Source: Aaosphaeria pasadenensis (taxonomy: Eukaryota; Ascomycota; Dothideomycetes; Pleosporales). Taken from it: a DNA stretch of 64,000 nt. Positions 1-10,759 of the stretch are shown in pieces (the first letter of the stretch is position 1; every line of letters starts with the position of its first letter). The notes under the pieces are model-generated. The model worked only from the letters and a program-made list of their open reading frames with translations, had not been told where the DNA came from and ran no database searches. Where the stretch lies: positions 620,001 to 684,000 of the forward strand of contig JAKLMB010000018.1 of the NCBI GenBank assembly GCA_022813625.1. The letters run 5' to 3'. Position numbers and translations under genes: made by a program.

Positions 1-269
1 ATTTCATGTATCTAAACAGCAAATTGTATCTTTACCTAATAAGTGCAGCTGTAAAACGAAAGCGCAATGCCCTCGATTCACAAATTTGTTCAAAGTTTGA
101 ACTGATAACTATCAACAATTCATTGTCCAAGTTCTTTGAATTTCAAACTGTACAAGTGAGCCAACTAAATACAAAAGTAACACGCTCTAAGCCGATCTTG
201 GTGCTTCTATATTTTCAAATTTACCACTCAAGTCACCGCTAATGTAACCAGAATCCTCAGATCTGGGGC

Positions 270-791
270 CTATTGGCCTGGGAAGAATTGGCCTGTGTCT
301 TTCTCTCTTCGGAATTTCTGGCTGCTGGAGTTAGACAATTTGGAATAATTACTGACACGATTCCTTACCGGAGACTCCAATAGATCTATGCGAGATTTTA
401 GGGCTATGTGAGCAATGTACAACTTCGAGTATTCTTCTGAACACTTCTGAATAGTGACAACCAAGTCATTGTATGATGTCATCCACTTCTGATATTCCGT
501 TTGCAATCGGTTACATTCATGAACAGCATCCAATCGTCTCTGTTCCGTCGAATGTAGCATATCTTTGGTGATATTGTGTGTTTCTATCTCTGCTCGGAGC
601 AAGTCTGCAATGGCAGAAGATTGATCTGTATGAGGTGGTAGAAGCCACGCAGTGCTCTCTCGAATGAATTGGGAAGGCCATATATCAGAACCGCTCCAGT
701 GAGCAGCGCCCATGGCCTCAGGAGCCATCTCTGATGGGGAATGGTTATACGAATTGTCTCCGATGACAGAATTCTCCGGGTAATGATCCAT
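270..791 (-). CDS. Hypothetical coiled-coil protein
   Basis: An uninterrupted reading frame starts with ATG at 791; an in-frame ATG at 857 would add 22 residues. The protein is about 173 residues. The first 60 residues are polar and probably disordered. The middle part, rich in Glu, Gln and Leu with heptad-like spacing, probably forms a coiled coil, and the tail is basic and Ser-rich. I recognise no family. It is roughly the size of the coiled-coil protein at 2577-3061, but I see no convincing sequence similarity. It is the outermost gene on the left of the window. Confidence 0.45.
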   Translation of the reverse strand: MDHYPENSVIGDNSYNHSPSEMAPEAMGAAHWSGSDIWPSQFIRESTAWLLPPHTDQSSAIADLLRAEIETHNITKDMLHSTEQRRLDAVHECNRLQTEYQKWMTSYNDLVVTIQKCSEEYSKLYIAHIALKSRIDLLESPVRNRVSNYSKLSNSSSQKFRREKDTGQFFPGQ

Positions 792-1081
792 TGATGAATA
801 TGATCCGCAGCAACTTATTGTAAGATATTGAAGGAGAAATAGTTGAATCTGTCGCACTTATAGGTCCTCATATAATCCACGCAACATTGACGAGCTAATG
901 GGCACACCAAACAACATTCCCACTTTGATTCATGAAAATCAAGATGTTATTTATGCGATTTGACCTGCCAAGAAACTTTCCACCAAAATTCAAATTCGTG
1001 AAGTGGCAATTTCTCACGGCATCTAGCTTCTGAATCCTTTTAATTTGATGGTTGCCGCTCCCAAAATTCACCACCCTAACT

Positions 1082-2194
1082 ATGTCACAAAACACTTTGG
1101 AAAACGCATTTGCACGGATTCCACGCCCCCAACGAGTTCTGGACCTGGGGAAGCCTCTAGTACCCACTAAATCGACTTTGATACAGGCAAAACAACAGGC
1201 TACTTTCTCATCTGCTAAACTTCAAAGCCAATCCTTTGGCAACTTCCTCTCGGCGAATCCTGCGTCTCCACGGAAGTCTCTGAAGACTAGTGCGCTCATA
1301 AAATTGGGAAGGTTTGCGCAAGACAACGTAGAGTGGTTTGTTCGTTCCCATCAAGATAAATCAACCTTATTGATGGTGAAGATTCTTGATCGAAAAAGCG
1401 GACTTCGTGAGAGAGACTTGTTGGAGCGTCTGAATCACAAAAACATTATCAAAGTGCTCTATTCAGAATTGCATGATAATTCTTTACATCTGGGCTTTGA
1501 GTACTCTCGATTTACCCTCTACGAGATATTACACGTACATTTGAAACTGGGGGAAGAGCAGCTTCAATATATAGCACATTCTGTAAGTTTATTATTTCCT
1601 GCGATGCTTTTGTATGCTTATCAAAAAGGTATTCAACGCTTTAGTATATCTTCAGGACTGCAAGATCACACACCAGTTGATCGGACTAAAGTCTATCCGA
1701 GTAACCATACCTGACCTTCGGATCGTTCTTTGTAAGCTACCATTTTCCTTCAGCATACATAACTGAGCCAAATCAGCCAACTTCGAGAACTGCACTGTGC
1801 ATGAATGTATCCCAGATTCCGAGAGCAGCCTGAGCAACTTGGGCCTCGTCCTCCTAGACTGCATGGAAGGGCGTCCATTGAACGAAGGGACGAGAAATGT
1901 CGAACACATAAAGAGACAAAGATTCAAAAACCGTGTTTTTGGTCTGTCCGCCCCTGAACAGTGGAGTGCTTGCAAGCAATTGATAGACTTCCTGGATGAT
2001 ATTTTCAACGAGCAACGGTCTGCTATTGCGAAGCTTTCCAATCCTGTAAGTTCAACTCATATTCTCAGATCTGATTTTCCTAATTATAACAGCATGTTTT
2101 TGTTTCACAATGCACCGCAGAATCTTCTTGTTTAAGGACATACATTGAGCTGGTAACATTAGAATGTTTTACATTGTGGGTGGCTGGAGAATGA
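1082..2194 (+). CDS. Degenerate protein-kinase-like protein (probable pseudokinase)
   Basis: Four exons join in phase: 1082-1582, 1656-1731, 1777-2045 and 2093-2194. The introns have gtaag-type donors and cag acceptors. From the ATG at 1082 the product is about 315 residues; an ATG at 1052 would add ten. The N-terminal 80 residues are low in order. A kinase-like fold is suggested by LLMVKIL (the Lys fits the ATP-binding lysine), by ERLNHKNIIKVL (typical of the alpha-C/beta-4 region) and by a late segment beginning GLSAPEQW. The catalytic HRDxxxxN loop and the DFG triplet are missing: those places read HQLIGLKSIRV and NFE. A pseudokinase is therefore more likely than an active enzyme. Its partners are unknown. 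Confidence 0.6.
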
Positions 2195-2344
2195 TTTCGG
2201 AAAACCGATTTATTGTAGTACGCCAAGGAAAGTTGCTCTTGGCGCACTAGCGGCACGATTGACGAATTCTGAATTCTAGAATCCATTCTCCACTTTCTAC
2301 GCGGGCCAGAAGTGGATACCAGATTTATGGAGGAAGTCTTGACG

Positions 2345-2420
2345 CAAGTTTAGTCTACATTTCCTTGGTCTACAATTCCCTAGTCTACAATTCCCTAGTC
2401 TATAAGTCCATAGTCTACAA
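2345..2420. repeat. Short tandem repeat, about 15 bp units
   Basis: Five imperfect copies of a unit like agtctacaattccct lie in tandem just after the kinase-like gene. They are noncoding, and copies differ by one to four bases. Confidence 0.6.
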
Positions 2421-2576
2421 AAATCATAGATTTCGGCGCAACTCATCAGATCCTGAGTTACAGATCTTGTTGATTACATCCCAGAACTGGTGATTTGCCT
2501 TCGACAACCCTTGCGTCGCAACTCTGGAGACAATAAATATATTCAATTTGTGTTTCATTCTATCGGAGGCCAGGTT

Positions 2577-3061
2577 ATGCACTCCGGCATAACTCAGACC
2601 ATGTTTACCAATGACGCTCTTTTTGATGATGATATTTCTATGCCACTTTGGGCGCATCCATCTCCGGAGTTTGAGGCATTCCAGTTTTCGCAACCTAATG
2701 ATCTCGATCGCACTCGCAAATTTGAAGCGTCAGTGCAGCAGCTACAGAGGTATTGTCTTTAACCCGATGCTTCATGGAGTGACTGATGAAAAGTAGCGAA
2801 ATAGAATCACTCCGGAAAGAGCTGCAGGACATTCGCAACGGGCAAAACGTTTTATTTCAATGGAAAACTGAGTTCATCAATTGGGCATCTTCTTTGATGA
2901 ACTTCCTTATGGGCATTCCATTGCATGCCGCGGACGACGGAACTACAAGCGAAATGCTATCACATGTTACAGGTGGCGAAATAACAAACGAAATGTTGCT
3001 GGACAGTGATTTGGTGGAACATGACAGTGGGGTTTGCATGAGAGAAATATCGAATGAATGA
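2577..3061 (+). CDS. Hypothetical small coiled-coil protein
   Basis: Two exons, 2577-2749 and 2794-3061, join in phase across a 44 bp intron, giving about 146 residues. The exon 2 frame continues directly from the exon 1 glutamine-rich helix, which supports the junction. An in-frame ATG at 2490 would add 29 residues. Residues 45-90 look like an amphipathic coiled coil (LQSSEIESLRKELQDI). The C-terminus is acidic. I recognise no family and no signal peptide or membrane segment. Confidence 0.5.
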
Positions 3062-3682
3062 GGCATGATCATTATAACTTCCATCAATCCAAGAGCACTT
3101 AGTGGCCTAGCTGTGTACAGCTCTACCATATATATGATCCCACTAAAGATGAGTAACGTCCATCGTGCCGTAACGAGACAGTGGGTGTAGCGGGATAAGA
3201 CAGGGGTACTTAACAATCAAAGTGATTATCGATATATCCTAGAAATAACCAAGCTTTGATTCGCTGTCGAAAGTAGACCTATTTGCGAAGGCCACCCCGG
3301 ACGGTACTTCGGAACAAGCGAACAACCATTGGCCCAAACACTGCTAACTCAACTGGGTCTCAGTGGTGTATTATTTTAATAAGAAGCCAAGAAGCCGCTG
3401 GCGTCGATCTGCGTACAAACAAAGGTCTGAAGCCACGCTGGCAAAATTAATGGCATGAGACTAACCCAAACGGCTGACAGGTGAAAGGTTTGGATCAGTG
3501 TGCCTGGGCGTACATTCTCGAGCTGCGCCACGCAAATTTGTTGAGACTATAGCCCTGTTGTAACCGCAGTAATCAGTAACGTGGTTTATTAATATATTGA
3601 ATGTGACGTAGTTATTATATATGACCAGTAAAGTTTACAATAAAGTTTGAAAAATCCAACCTCCCTGTTCCGCGACCTCGAC
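3062..3682. other. Intergenic, no gene seen
   Basis: Only short shadow frames occur here. I see no conserved motif, repeat or RNA gene. Confidence 0.5.
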
Positions 3683-4142
3683 ATGTCCCAGATTTATGAA
3701 ATCCTCGCTCATGCAGACCTGGTTCCCCTGTTTCCTGCACTCAAAGATAGCAACTTTGAGTATATTTGCAATCCGCTTCCAGAAACAGTTCATGTTCGTA
3801 TAGCCCGCAATTCAGCGGGTAGTATCTATCTCCTGGTAACGGTACAGGACGGAATGAAAGAGCCTGAATTCACCAACTTCATCCATGAAAAGTTCTGGAT
3901 ACGCTTTTGTTCCAATGAACCAGGAGCGCTAAGAATTCTCCGTGGACTGACCGTTGGCCTTGGGAGTGGACATGTTCCGCCAGAACAGTATGGGGAAATA
4001 ATGAGTCACTGGAACAAAGCCATTCGGGAGGGAGAACTAGTTGAGGTTGCGAAGCACGGAAGGTAATTCTCAGATTATAATCATTGCCTTCTTCATCAGC
4101 TCATATGCATATAGCGTTTCGTCGTCTTTCTCCTGGGCTTAG
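3683..4142 (+). CDS. Hypothetical small protein
   Basis: The frame starts at the ATG at 3683 (an upstream in-frame ATG is at 3647). It may stop at 4066, giving about 127 residues, or be spliced: a donor at 4063 and an acceptor ending at 4099 add about 14 codons to a stop at 4140-4142. The composition is protein-like throughout, with a hydrophobic start (YEILAHADLVPLFPAL) and a mixed alpha/beta core. I recognise no domain. The extra tail is Ser-rich and less convincing than the body. Confidence 0.45.
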
Positions 4143-4513
4143 AATCAAGTATCCTGGAAGGGCTGCATCAACTTGCTTGAGATGTATTGCTGTCGTCCAT
4201 TCCCTGGTATCTACACTGGGTGGTTGAAATACTTCTTTCGCGGCTTCGGATAACCTCTCTGCCAATAGAACTGCGATAGAGCTCTCTCTACCACCTACAA
4301 CCGTTCGAATCGAGTTCCTACCACTACCAGTCGATGGATCGAGGGTTGGATCTAAGAATCGGCAATCAACGCCGTCGACGAATTGACTGACATCACGATC
4401 AGTCCTACATTGATACTTATTGGAGATTAGTAGCCCAGGAATATGTAGATTTAGAATGCAATTTCTTTGTAACAGTCTTTTAGCCTTGTAGAGGAGGAAA
4501 ACCGAAGGTTCGA
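4143..4513. other. Possible coding relic, minus strand
   Basis: The minus strand carries an open frame of about 130 codons running out of the neighbouring minisatellite towards 4101. Part of it (ERLSEAAKEVFQPP) looks protein-like, but there is no credible start and the upstream part is repeat. I treat it as a possible eroded gene fragment of unknown type. Confidence 0.2.
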
Positions 4514-4533
4514 TTGCTATATACGTCCTGTTA

Positions 4534-4731
4534 CGCCCACTGTCCCGTACGCCCACTGTCCCGTACGCCCACTGTCCCGTACGCCCACTGTCCCGTACGC
4601 CCACTGTCCCGTACGCCCACTGTCCCNNNNNNNNNNCGCCCACTGTCCCGTACGCCCACTGTCCCGTACGCCCACTGTCCCGTACGCCCACTGTCCCGTA
4701 CGCCCACTGTCCCATACGCCCGCTGTCCCAT
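4534..4731. repeat. 16 bp minisatellite with internal assembly gap
   Basis: A 16 bp unit (cgcccactgtcccgta) is repeated head to tail about a dozen times with almost no divergence; the last copies carry cat and cgctg variants. Ten N bases at 4627-4636 interrupt the array, so the true copy number is unknown. Frames through it on both strands are repeat artefacts. Confidence 0.9.
4627..4636. other. Assembly gap (10 N)
   Basis: Ten undetermined bases fall inside the minisatellite, as expected where identical repeats collapse in assembly. Confidence 0.99.
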
Positions 4732-4739
4732 TACAGCAC

Positions 4740-5246
4740 GATGGGCATTACATATCCACGGTGAAATTCATGTACCACGTCGACGGGGTCGTCGACTACC
4801 ATTGGTAGGACTGAAGCCAAAACCTTGCCGTTACTCAGGAGGATGGGGGTGTATTGCAAGCCGCGGCCCCGCAAGTTCCGCGCGCGGGAGTAGGAGCCTC
4901 CTCATAGTTCTTCAAACAGGTGCTGGGGTTACCGCAAGTAACGGTCTGTATTCGGCTTTTGATATGACCGCAATCCCAGTACGTGGTGACAATTGTGCAC
5001 ATTGCTTTAGGTACAATATGTAAGCAATTAAATCAGGTAATGTCCGATGCGATACTCACTAATTACACTACTGAGAATGAATTTCAGAAAATGTCATAGA
5101 GGGAACGGAAACTTTGTTATCGCTAGGACTGAAGAATCAGCGTATCTCTTATTATACCACTTGGGAAACGGAAAATACCGCATCACGTGTACTTGCCTTG
5201 GCGGATGCCTAAACATTCACCACCCATCATCCTTTCTTCATGCTGA
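4740..5246 (+). other. Possible 5' exons of the next gene, unresolved
   Basis: Two overlapping plus-strand frames (ending near 5023 and 5361) have protein-like stretches such as GNFVIARTEESAYLLLYHLG. I could not join them to the gene starting at 5265 in a consistent phase. They may be upstream exons of that gene, a separate small gene, or relics. Confidence 0.25.
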
Positions 5247-5264
5247 GCAACTTACCACTATACT

Positions 5265-5874
5265 ATGGAGCTTTACATTCGTCCCTGCACCCATGGCCCA
5301 CCACATTGCCATTCTCCACCACGTGAAAAACCACTTAGAATACACATACAAGGACCGTTAGAGTCCATACAAAAACTTCTTCCGGATGCACTCTGGTCCC
5401 CAATTGGGCCTTTCCCACAGCAAGGAGGATTGGAGCTTGCAAGCCTTACACTTCGCAAGCTATACACAACGGAGTCTGGCCCAACAAATGTGCGGGATGA
5501 GTATCTAGGCTATGTGATAGAAGGACGCATTCCATTAAAGTAAGTTCCTGTTGATTGCATGGGTACTTGTTTAACTCTCCCTCAGTCACATCGATTACTA
5601 CGGCGTTACGTTTGACCACCTTGTTCCAGCCGACGATCCGAATCCAGAAGTCCTCGCACTCAATATCATTGAAGTTGACAATGACGGAGGAGCATATGCG
5701 AACAAATATCTTTCTTTCGCAGTGGATGTGATGGAATTTACCGGGAAAAAAGTGCTTGCCGTACCAAGATGTAGTCAAAAGAAACAAGGCACGGAGGACC
5801 GTGAACGGATCAATGCTTTGGTAGCAGAAAGAAACGATGAGGTAATTAGACAGCGAAAGGAGCAATTAGATTGA
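5265..5874 (+). CDS. Hypothetical protein, 5' end uncertain
   Basis: Two exons, 5265-5539 and 5586-5874, join in phase over a 46 bp intron (gtaagt donor, ctcag acceptor). The product is at least 187 residues. The frame is open upstream only to 5247, so the ATG at 5265 or an unseen upstream exon may start it. The second exon is clearly coding, with a mixed alpha/beta composition and a basic, charged helix at the end (RQRKEQLD). I recognise no family. Confidence 0.45.
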
Positions 5875-5924
5875 TAGGCAGTCCTTTCGGACGGCAACCT
5901 TGTTGCACTAAATGGAAGAAACTC

Positions 5925-6815
5925 TCACGTATATTCAAGCTGGCGCAGTCTTCGCCGCCTTTGCAATTTCGACTCGAGCGGAGAGCAAGGTGGCGCGACT
6001 TCCTTATGCCCATGACCAATGCTGGCCATTGTCTGAGGAGGCTCGCCAGGCTGCGCAGGGCCAAAACGTTTAGTCAGATTATGTGTGTCTACGTTGGTAG
6101 CCCACACAGCACCGGCCCGCTGCATCTCCTCCCAGCACTGGATTGCCTCTTTAGCCAAGGCTATGATGCGTGGCTCCACAAGTCTGTGAATTCGGTTGTC
6201 ATCCAACATTCGGGGTATCATTGTACCTCTTTCCCAGCTTGATGATCCATCTGTCCAGTCTATGCGTATCGCCATACGTTCTATTCCCCACTGTGTCCAG
6301 GCACCCGAGAATCTGTGGTGTGGATCCGTAAGCGGCTTAGTCTCGGTCCATGCAATTGCCGACAGCCCTTCCACGTCCTGCCATGTCTTCTGATGGTACT
6401 GCTCTTGGAAACGTAGTGAATATTCGCGACTCAGAGGTGGACGGAACATACATGGTTGGAGCTGATGACTCTCGACTAAGCTGTACAAGGCTGGAAAACC
6501 CGGTGGAGGATCCACCAAGCGCTGCTCTACGAGAAATGCGGGTGTGTGTATCGACTCCTCCAAGTTTTCGAGGCTCACGGCAGAAGTGAATGCCCATCCA
6601 AGACAACGGAATAGTATCCCATCACGCAGGAACCCCCCCAAAGTCTCCTCGTATTCGATTGACCATGCGTCCACATGTACTGGATGCCCTATGTCGCACA
6701 AGTAATTCCCGCAGTACCTGCTTGTATCATACCAGAGAGACATTTCAAGATATTGTGTGACCGTGCAAACAACTGGGTTGTTCGCTACGTTTTGAATGGT
6801 GCTGACTCCGATCAA
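5925..6815 (-). CDS. Hypothetical protein, about 296 residues
   Basis: This single long minus-strand frame starts at 6815; an in-frame ATG at 6743 is an alternative. Trp-rich stretches such as AWTQWGIERMAIRIDW suggest a globular domain of residues 60-240. The end is basic (KLQRRRRLRQLEYT). I recognise no family. It converges with the gene ending at 5874, the two stops lying about 50 bp apart. Upstream exons cannot be excluded, because minus-strand coding-like sequence continues to about 6975. Confidence 0.45.
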   Translation of the reverse strand: MIGVSTIQNVANNPVVCTVTQYLEMSLWYDTSRYCGNYLCDIGHPVHVDAWSIEYEETLGGFLRDGILFRCLGWAFTSAVSLENLEESIHTPAFLVEQRLVDPPPGFPALYSLVESHQLQPCMFRPPLSREYSLRFQEQYHQKTWQDVEGLSAIAWTETKPLTDPHHRFSGAWTQWGIERMAIRIDWTDGSSSWERGTMIPRMLDDNRIHRLVEPRIIALAKEAIQCWEEMQRAGAVWATNVDTHNLTKRFGPAQPGEPPQTMASIGHGHKEVAPPCSPLESKLQRRRRLRQLEYT

Positions 6816-7142
6816 AATCGATATCCGGGGCTGTGGTTAGTGACGCGAATCCCGGAAATTGGTTTGCCGAAATATGAGAGCACGCACATCCTCCCATTAC
6901 AAGTATCTCTATTTCATTTTTGGTAATTAGATACATAGTACACGAAACTTCGGTGCGAGCTTGGCACAAAATCACCCTACGAATATCTAGGGCCCGATCG
7001 TTCTTTCAATCCGCCAATGTCACATTTTCTGGTTCCCAAAAGCCTGATGGTTCTTTACGTTTCACCAAAACAAGCAGCTTCCAATGCTATCGGACAGCAC
7101 AATACGTCCTATCACATGAAGCTATCAACACAAAACTCCATC

Positions 7143-7280
7143 ATGGACCACAAGCCAACCATTGAAGAGTTTACTGATGATAGGTGGAAAACAATGGCAA
7201 AGGTGCATGAGACGTACGAAATACCCGAGGCAGAGATGCTCACGAAAGAAGAGAGGCTGAGATATCATGGCAAGCTATGA
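7143..7280 (+). CDS. Possible small ORF or terminal exon
   Basis: A 45-codon frame is highly charged and helical (KTMAKVHETYEIPEAEML) and ends 166 bp before the stop of the patatin gene on the other strand. It may be a very small protein or the last exon of a gene whose first exon I cannot define between 6820 and 7140. Confidence 0.25.
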   Translation: MDHKPTIEEFTDDRWKTMAKVHETYEIPEAEMLTKEERLRYHGKL

Positions 7281-7445
7281 TTCCTCATCTAAACTAGCGA
7301 GATCGCCTTTGCCGTTATTTGAAGGAAGTAGTGTCATTGCTTTGTCATGCTTGTCCGATGCACACTTTTTACTGAATGTGGAATTGAATGGAATATTGAA
7401 AAGATTCTTTGGAATTATTGAAGCACAATTGGTATCTAAGACCAA

Positions 7446-10400
7446 CTACAACCATGTATCATCTAACTTTCGCTTCTGTGACGGTGTATGAGGCAGCAAT
7501 TTTTCCGCTTGATGATCAATGGTCCCAAATGGCGCTATCAAAGGCTGAGCCTCCAGGAAACGATGCAATGACGAGGGCATTCCGCTAATTGGAGTGACTC
7601 GACTCGTAATACCTCTGATGGATATGACCAACTTCTCATTTATGCTACCTACCGTGAACTCTACACGCCTGCGGAAAGCTGGCATACCCTTGGGTATCAG
7701 TTCCACACAGGCTATGGGACGACCGGCGATGATAAAGTAAGCAGCGTTAGTGGTAAGGTATTGGTAGAAGGCTTTTCTTCCCTTGTAATCGAGAGGCAGT
7801 CGGCATCGTATAGTACCAATACATGTGTAAGTCCCATAGATCTTAGAGCAATTATCTAGTTCAAAGTAGAAGATTGAAGCAATCATAGAGTTCTTCATTG
7901 CTTCAGTCTTAGGTGTCGAGGCTGTGAAGCGGGTAGCATCTTTCTTCAAACGCTCGATTGCTGTAACCTCGTCTAAGGCAGGTTCGGGGCCCGGAAAGTA
8001 GACATTCCAGCGGTGATAGCGATCCCGCAGTTCTGACGGCACACACTTGACAAAAGTCTTCCACTGCTTCTCGCCGTCTAAGTATCCCATGAATGTACCA
8101 GCAAGGCGTTTGAGAAATCGATCTTTGACGGGCGAATGAGGTCCTACTTTATATTTGCGGACTGTTGAAGTTCCAGTTCCTAGGGACAGCATGTGATCCA
8201 CGTAGCCATTGTTTTTCTCGAGAATCTGGCATCTATCAGGCCACAAGAATCCGCACTCCCAACTTGCTATGAAAGCTGGGTTGTTATGTTGTAAGCCTCC
8301 GTCTTGGAATGTGTCCAGGTTGTTCACGTCCCTGGGTTTGAAAAAGAAAGGCGCCGCAGATGTACAGACAGCCCTAAATAGACCAATCAGTAGGCATCTC
8401 AAGGAAGATCAAAGGTAACTCACGCATCACAAATTGACACGTCATGATCATGACTGTCAGCTCGGACATGGTGATAAACTACAGAGTGTAAGTGTTTGAT
8501 CAAGGCTCGGCAGGCATTACTCACTACTCTCCTCCAGCCTCTGACCTCCATTATAATTTGAGAAGACACAAGGAATGTTGCCTCTTGCGGTAGTAGTAGT
8601 CACTGCAACTTTAGTATCATTATGGAGAGGGTTGAACATCTTTGGTGCCATGCCAATCGCGGAACGGAACGCTTCTTCGATGACTGAGGAATCATAGCGA
8701 TGATCACGGAAATAGGCGCCCAGGAGTTTTTGGACGCGCTGAGTCACCGAGAATTGGTTGCTAACGTGTTCTGCTGTAAATGTTTTTCTCGCGAGCTCTT
8801 CAAACCGAGATAAGCATTCATCCGGAGACCACCGCATTAAGAAGAGACCGATGGCTATCAGTCCACCTGCTTTAGGATTAATTATGATGATTCCATGCGC
8901 AATCGAGCAAACTTACCTGCTGAGGTACCACAAACATAGTCGAAGTACTCACGTAATGGACATCCAAGCTGGCAGAGGTCGCGATCAAGGTATTGAAGAA
9001 AGACTAGTGGAATAACACCCCTCACACCACCACCGTCAATACATAGAATTCGAATGCCCGCTGTTGGTGGAGTAAGACGAAAGACAGATTCAGAGTGAAC
9101 GTGTCCACATAGAACGCATGATGGCAGTACAAAAGCGTGTCTTTCTGAACGAGTACCATCTCCAAATCGTCTTACACAGACGTTACAGATCCCATGACCA
9201 CAGTCAAAAACCTTCTCCGGCATACGCATCAGGCAGCACATACATGACTTGAAGCTTTTGAATGATGAAAAGTGTGGCCAGAGGGACTGTAATCGCTCCA
9301 TGTGCATGGCAAGTACACTTTGTTGATTTCTGCCATCTTGGAGTTCGGAAAATAGGTGTTCCATATCATGTAACAGGTCTTTGTTGAACTTATCTTGAAC
9401 TTCAAGATCGGTAGAATAATTCTTGATAGCCCGGGCGCATTTTCTGGCATAAAATTCATCAAACAGTGCTGCAGGGGAAAAATCTAGGGGAATTAGCTGC
9501 GCCCAGTTTTCTTACAGAGAACTTACAGTGAGACCCTGGAGGATAGCTGGCCATGACAAGAGCCGACGACAACAGGGGAATTGCAAAAGACCATAGCCAT
9601 GATTGGCTTGGGAGAAGTCTTAGTAGTTCCGTAACGTGTACTTGTAGTTCTGATGCGTCAAAGTGTCTTGGCCTGCTGGCACGGAGGAAATTGAATAATG
9701 AAGGACGGAGACACAAACGAGCGATTGCTTGGTCGAGGAGAGCGTCTACGTGGCGAATGTTGAAGAGGTACTGACCGGTTCTCCGTCCCCAGTGCACATC
9801 AGAAATGAGCGAGTTCAATCGACGTCGAAACATGGCAGCTCGAGTTTGTCTGTCCCAAGATTTCTGTAAGCCAATGATATGAATATCGCGATATCCTGAA
9901 TGCCATGTGGCCGCCGAAGAATGTTCATCCATCGCCTGATCAATGAGACCCTGGAGTTTCTTTTGCAAGATTTGGGAATCAAACAGCGCTGATGTTGTCT
10001 CAATCACTATGAGTATATAAGGCAATGCCGTAGGCGGAAGATTGTGTGCCTTCGGTCTAGAAAATTGCTTCGCGAGTAGGGCTGCAGTTCCTGAAAGGCC
10101 TTGAAGATCACCAGCGAAATAGCACAGGACGCTAGAGAAAGGCGCGATAGCATGAGAGAGAAGATCTATAGAAAATTCACGGACGCGATCTTGCCCTGGA
10201 TCTAACCACGTAATGCGCCTCGATGAGGCGTGGGACTGACCGTCCCATTGTGGTACGGAAGGCGACGCATTGGTATAGTTGTGAAGTTCGAAGTCAACCA
10301 AGAAGGCCGGAGCAGCGGGTCGGCTTATCTTCGGATCATGCACAAGGCGGACTTGACCATGTGAACGTATTATACCTGGCTCTTTGGATTGGTCAAGCAG

Positions 10401-10562
10401 AAGGTCCAGCATGTGAGCTTTTTTATTCCGCCCGATCAAGGTAATGAGCGTAGGATGAATATCTGACGGACGGGAGCTGAATTCCTCCAGCACAGGGGTC
10501 ACATAATCCAGTGTGGTTTCCCCGTTCGCGCAATTGATGGTGATCCAGGGTCCAGTTGGCAT
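7446..10562 (-). CDS. Patatin-like phospholipase with RING-like finger (Starship PLP type)
   Basis: Five exons on the minus strand: 10562-9516, 9469-8917, 8866-8525, 8478-8424 and 8373-7446, about 974 residues. Residues 1-350 form a large N-terminal region with no family I recognise. A RING-like zinc module follows at about 425-471 (CMCC, then CGHGICNVC, then CVLC). The patatin domain then shows DGGGVRG (about 494-500, oxyanion hole), GTSAG (530-534, nucleophile serine) and FQDGG (about 690, catalytic aspartate), so the Ser-Asp dyad is intact. The activity expected of the family is lipid acyl hydrolysis. Patatin-like genes are recurrent Starship cargo. The gene is head to head with the DUF3723 gene. 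The exon 1/2 junction is uncertain: a gtaagt donor at 9526 gives a more protein-like start to exon 2 but then meets a frameshift near 9421. Confidence 0.85.
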
Positions 10563-10759
10563 TGTTATCAATAATGTTGGGAAGAAAAGTTAACTATTGA
10601 TGCAGCAACGGGACGGGGGCCATTGCTCCATTTTACTCTTACCCAGGCCACTGTTATTGGCCCCAAGACCACAGCCAATCAGTGCGGCCTCTCGCTTTCC
10701 ATTTCTGATATTCTTGAACCTGATGTGTCAAGTATCATTTTTAGATTTTTATAATTGAG
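10563..10759. promoter_or_regulatory. Shared divergent promoter region
   Basis: Only 197 bp separate the start codons of the patatin-like and DUF3723 genes, which are transcribed away from each other. It must hold both core promoters. A CCAAT-type box (ccaatcagtg) occurs near 10675. Co-regulation of the two genes is inference. Confidence 0.5.

Noticed and set aside
895..1167. 90-codon minus-strand frame
   Set aside because: It overlaps the start of the kinase-like gene and lacks coding character.
4534..4731. CRISPR-like array or telomeric repeat
   Set aside because: Units are contiguous 16 bp copies without spacers, in a fungal genome, and do not match TTAGGG.
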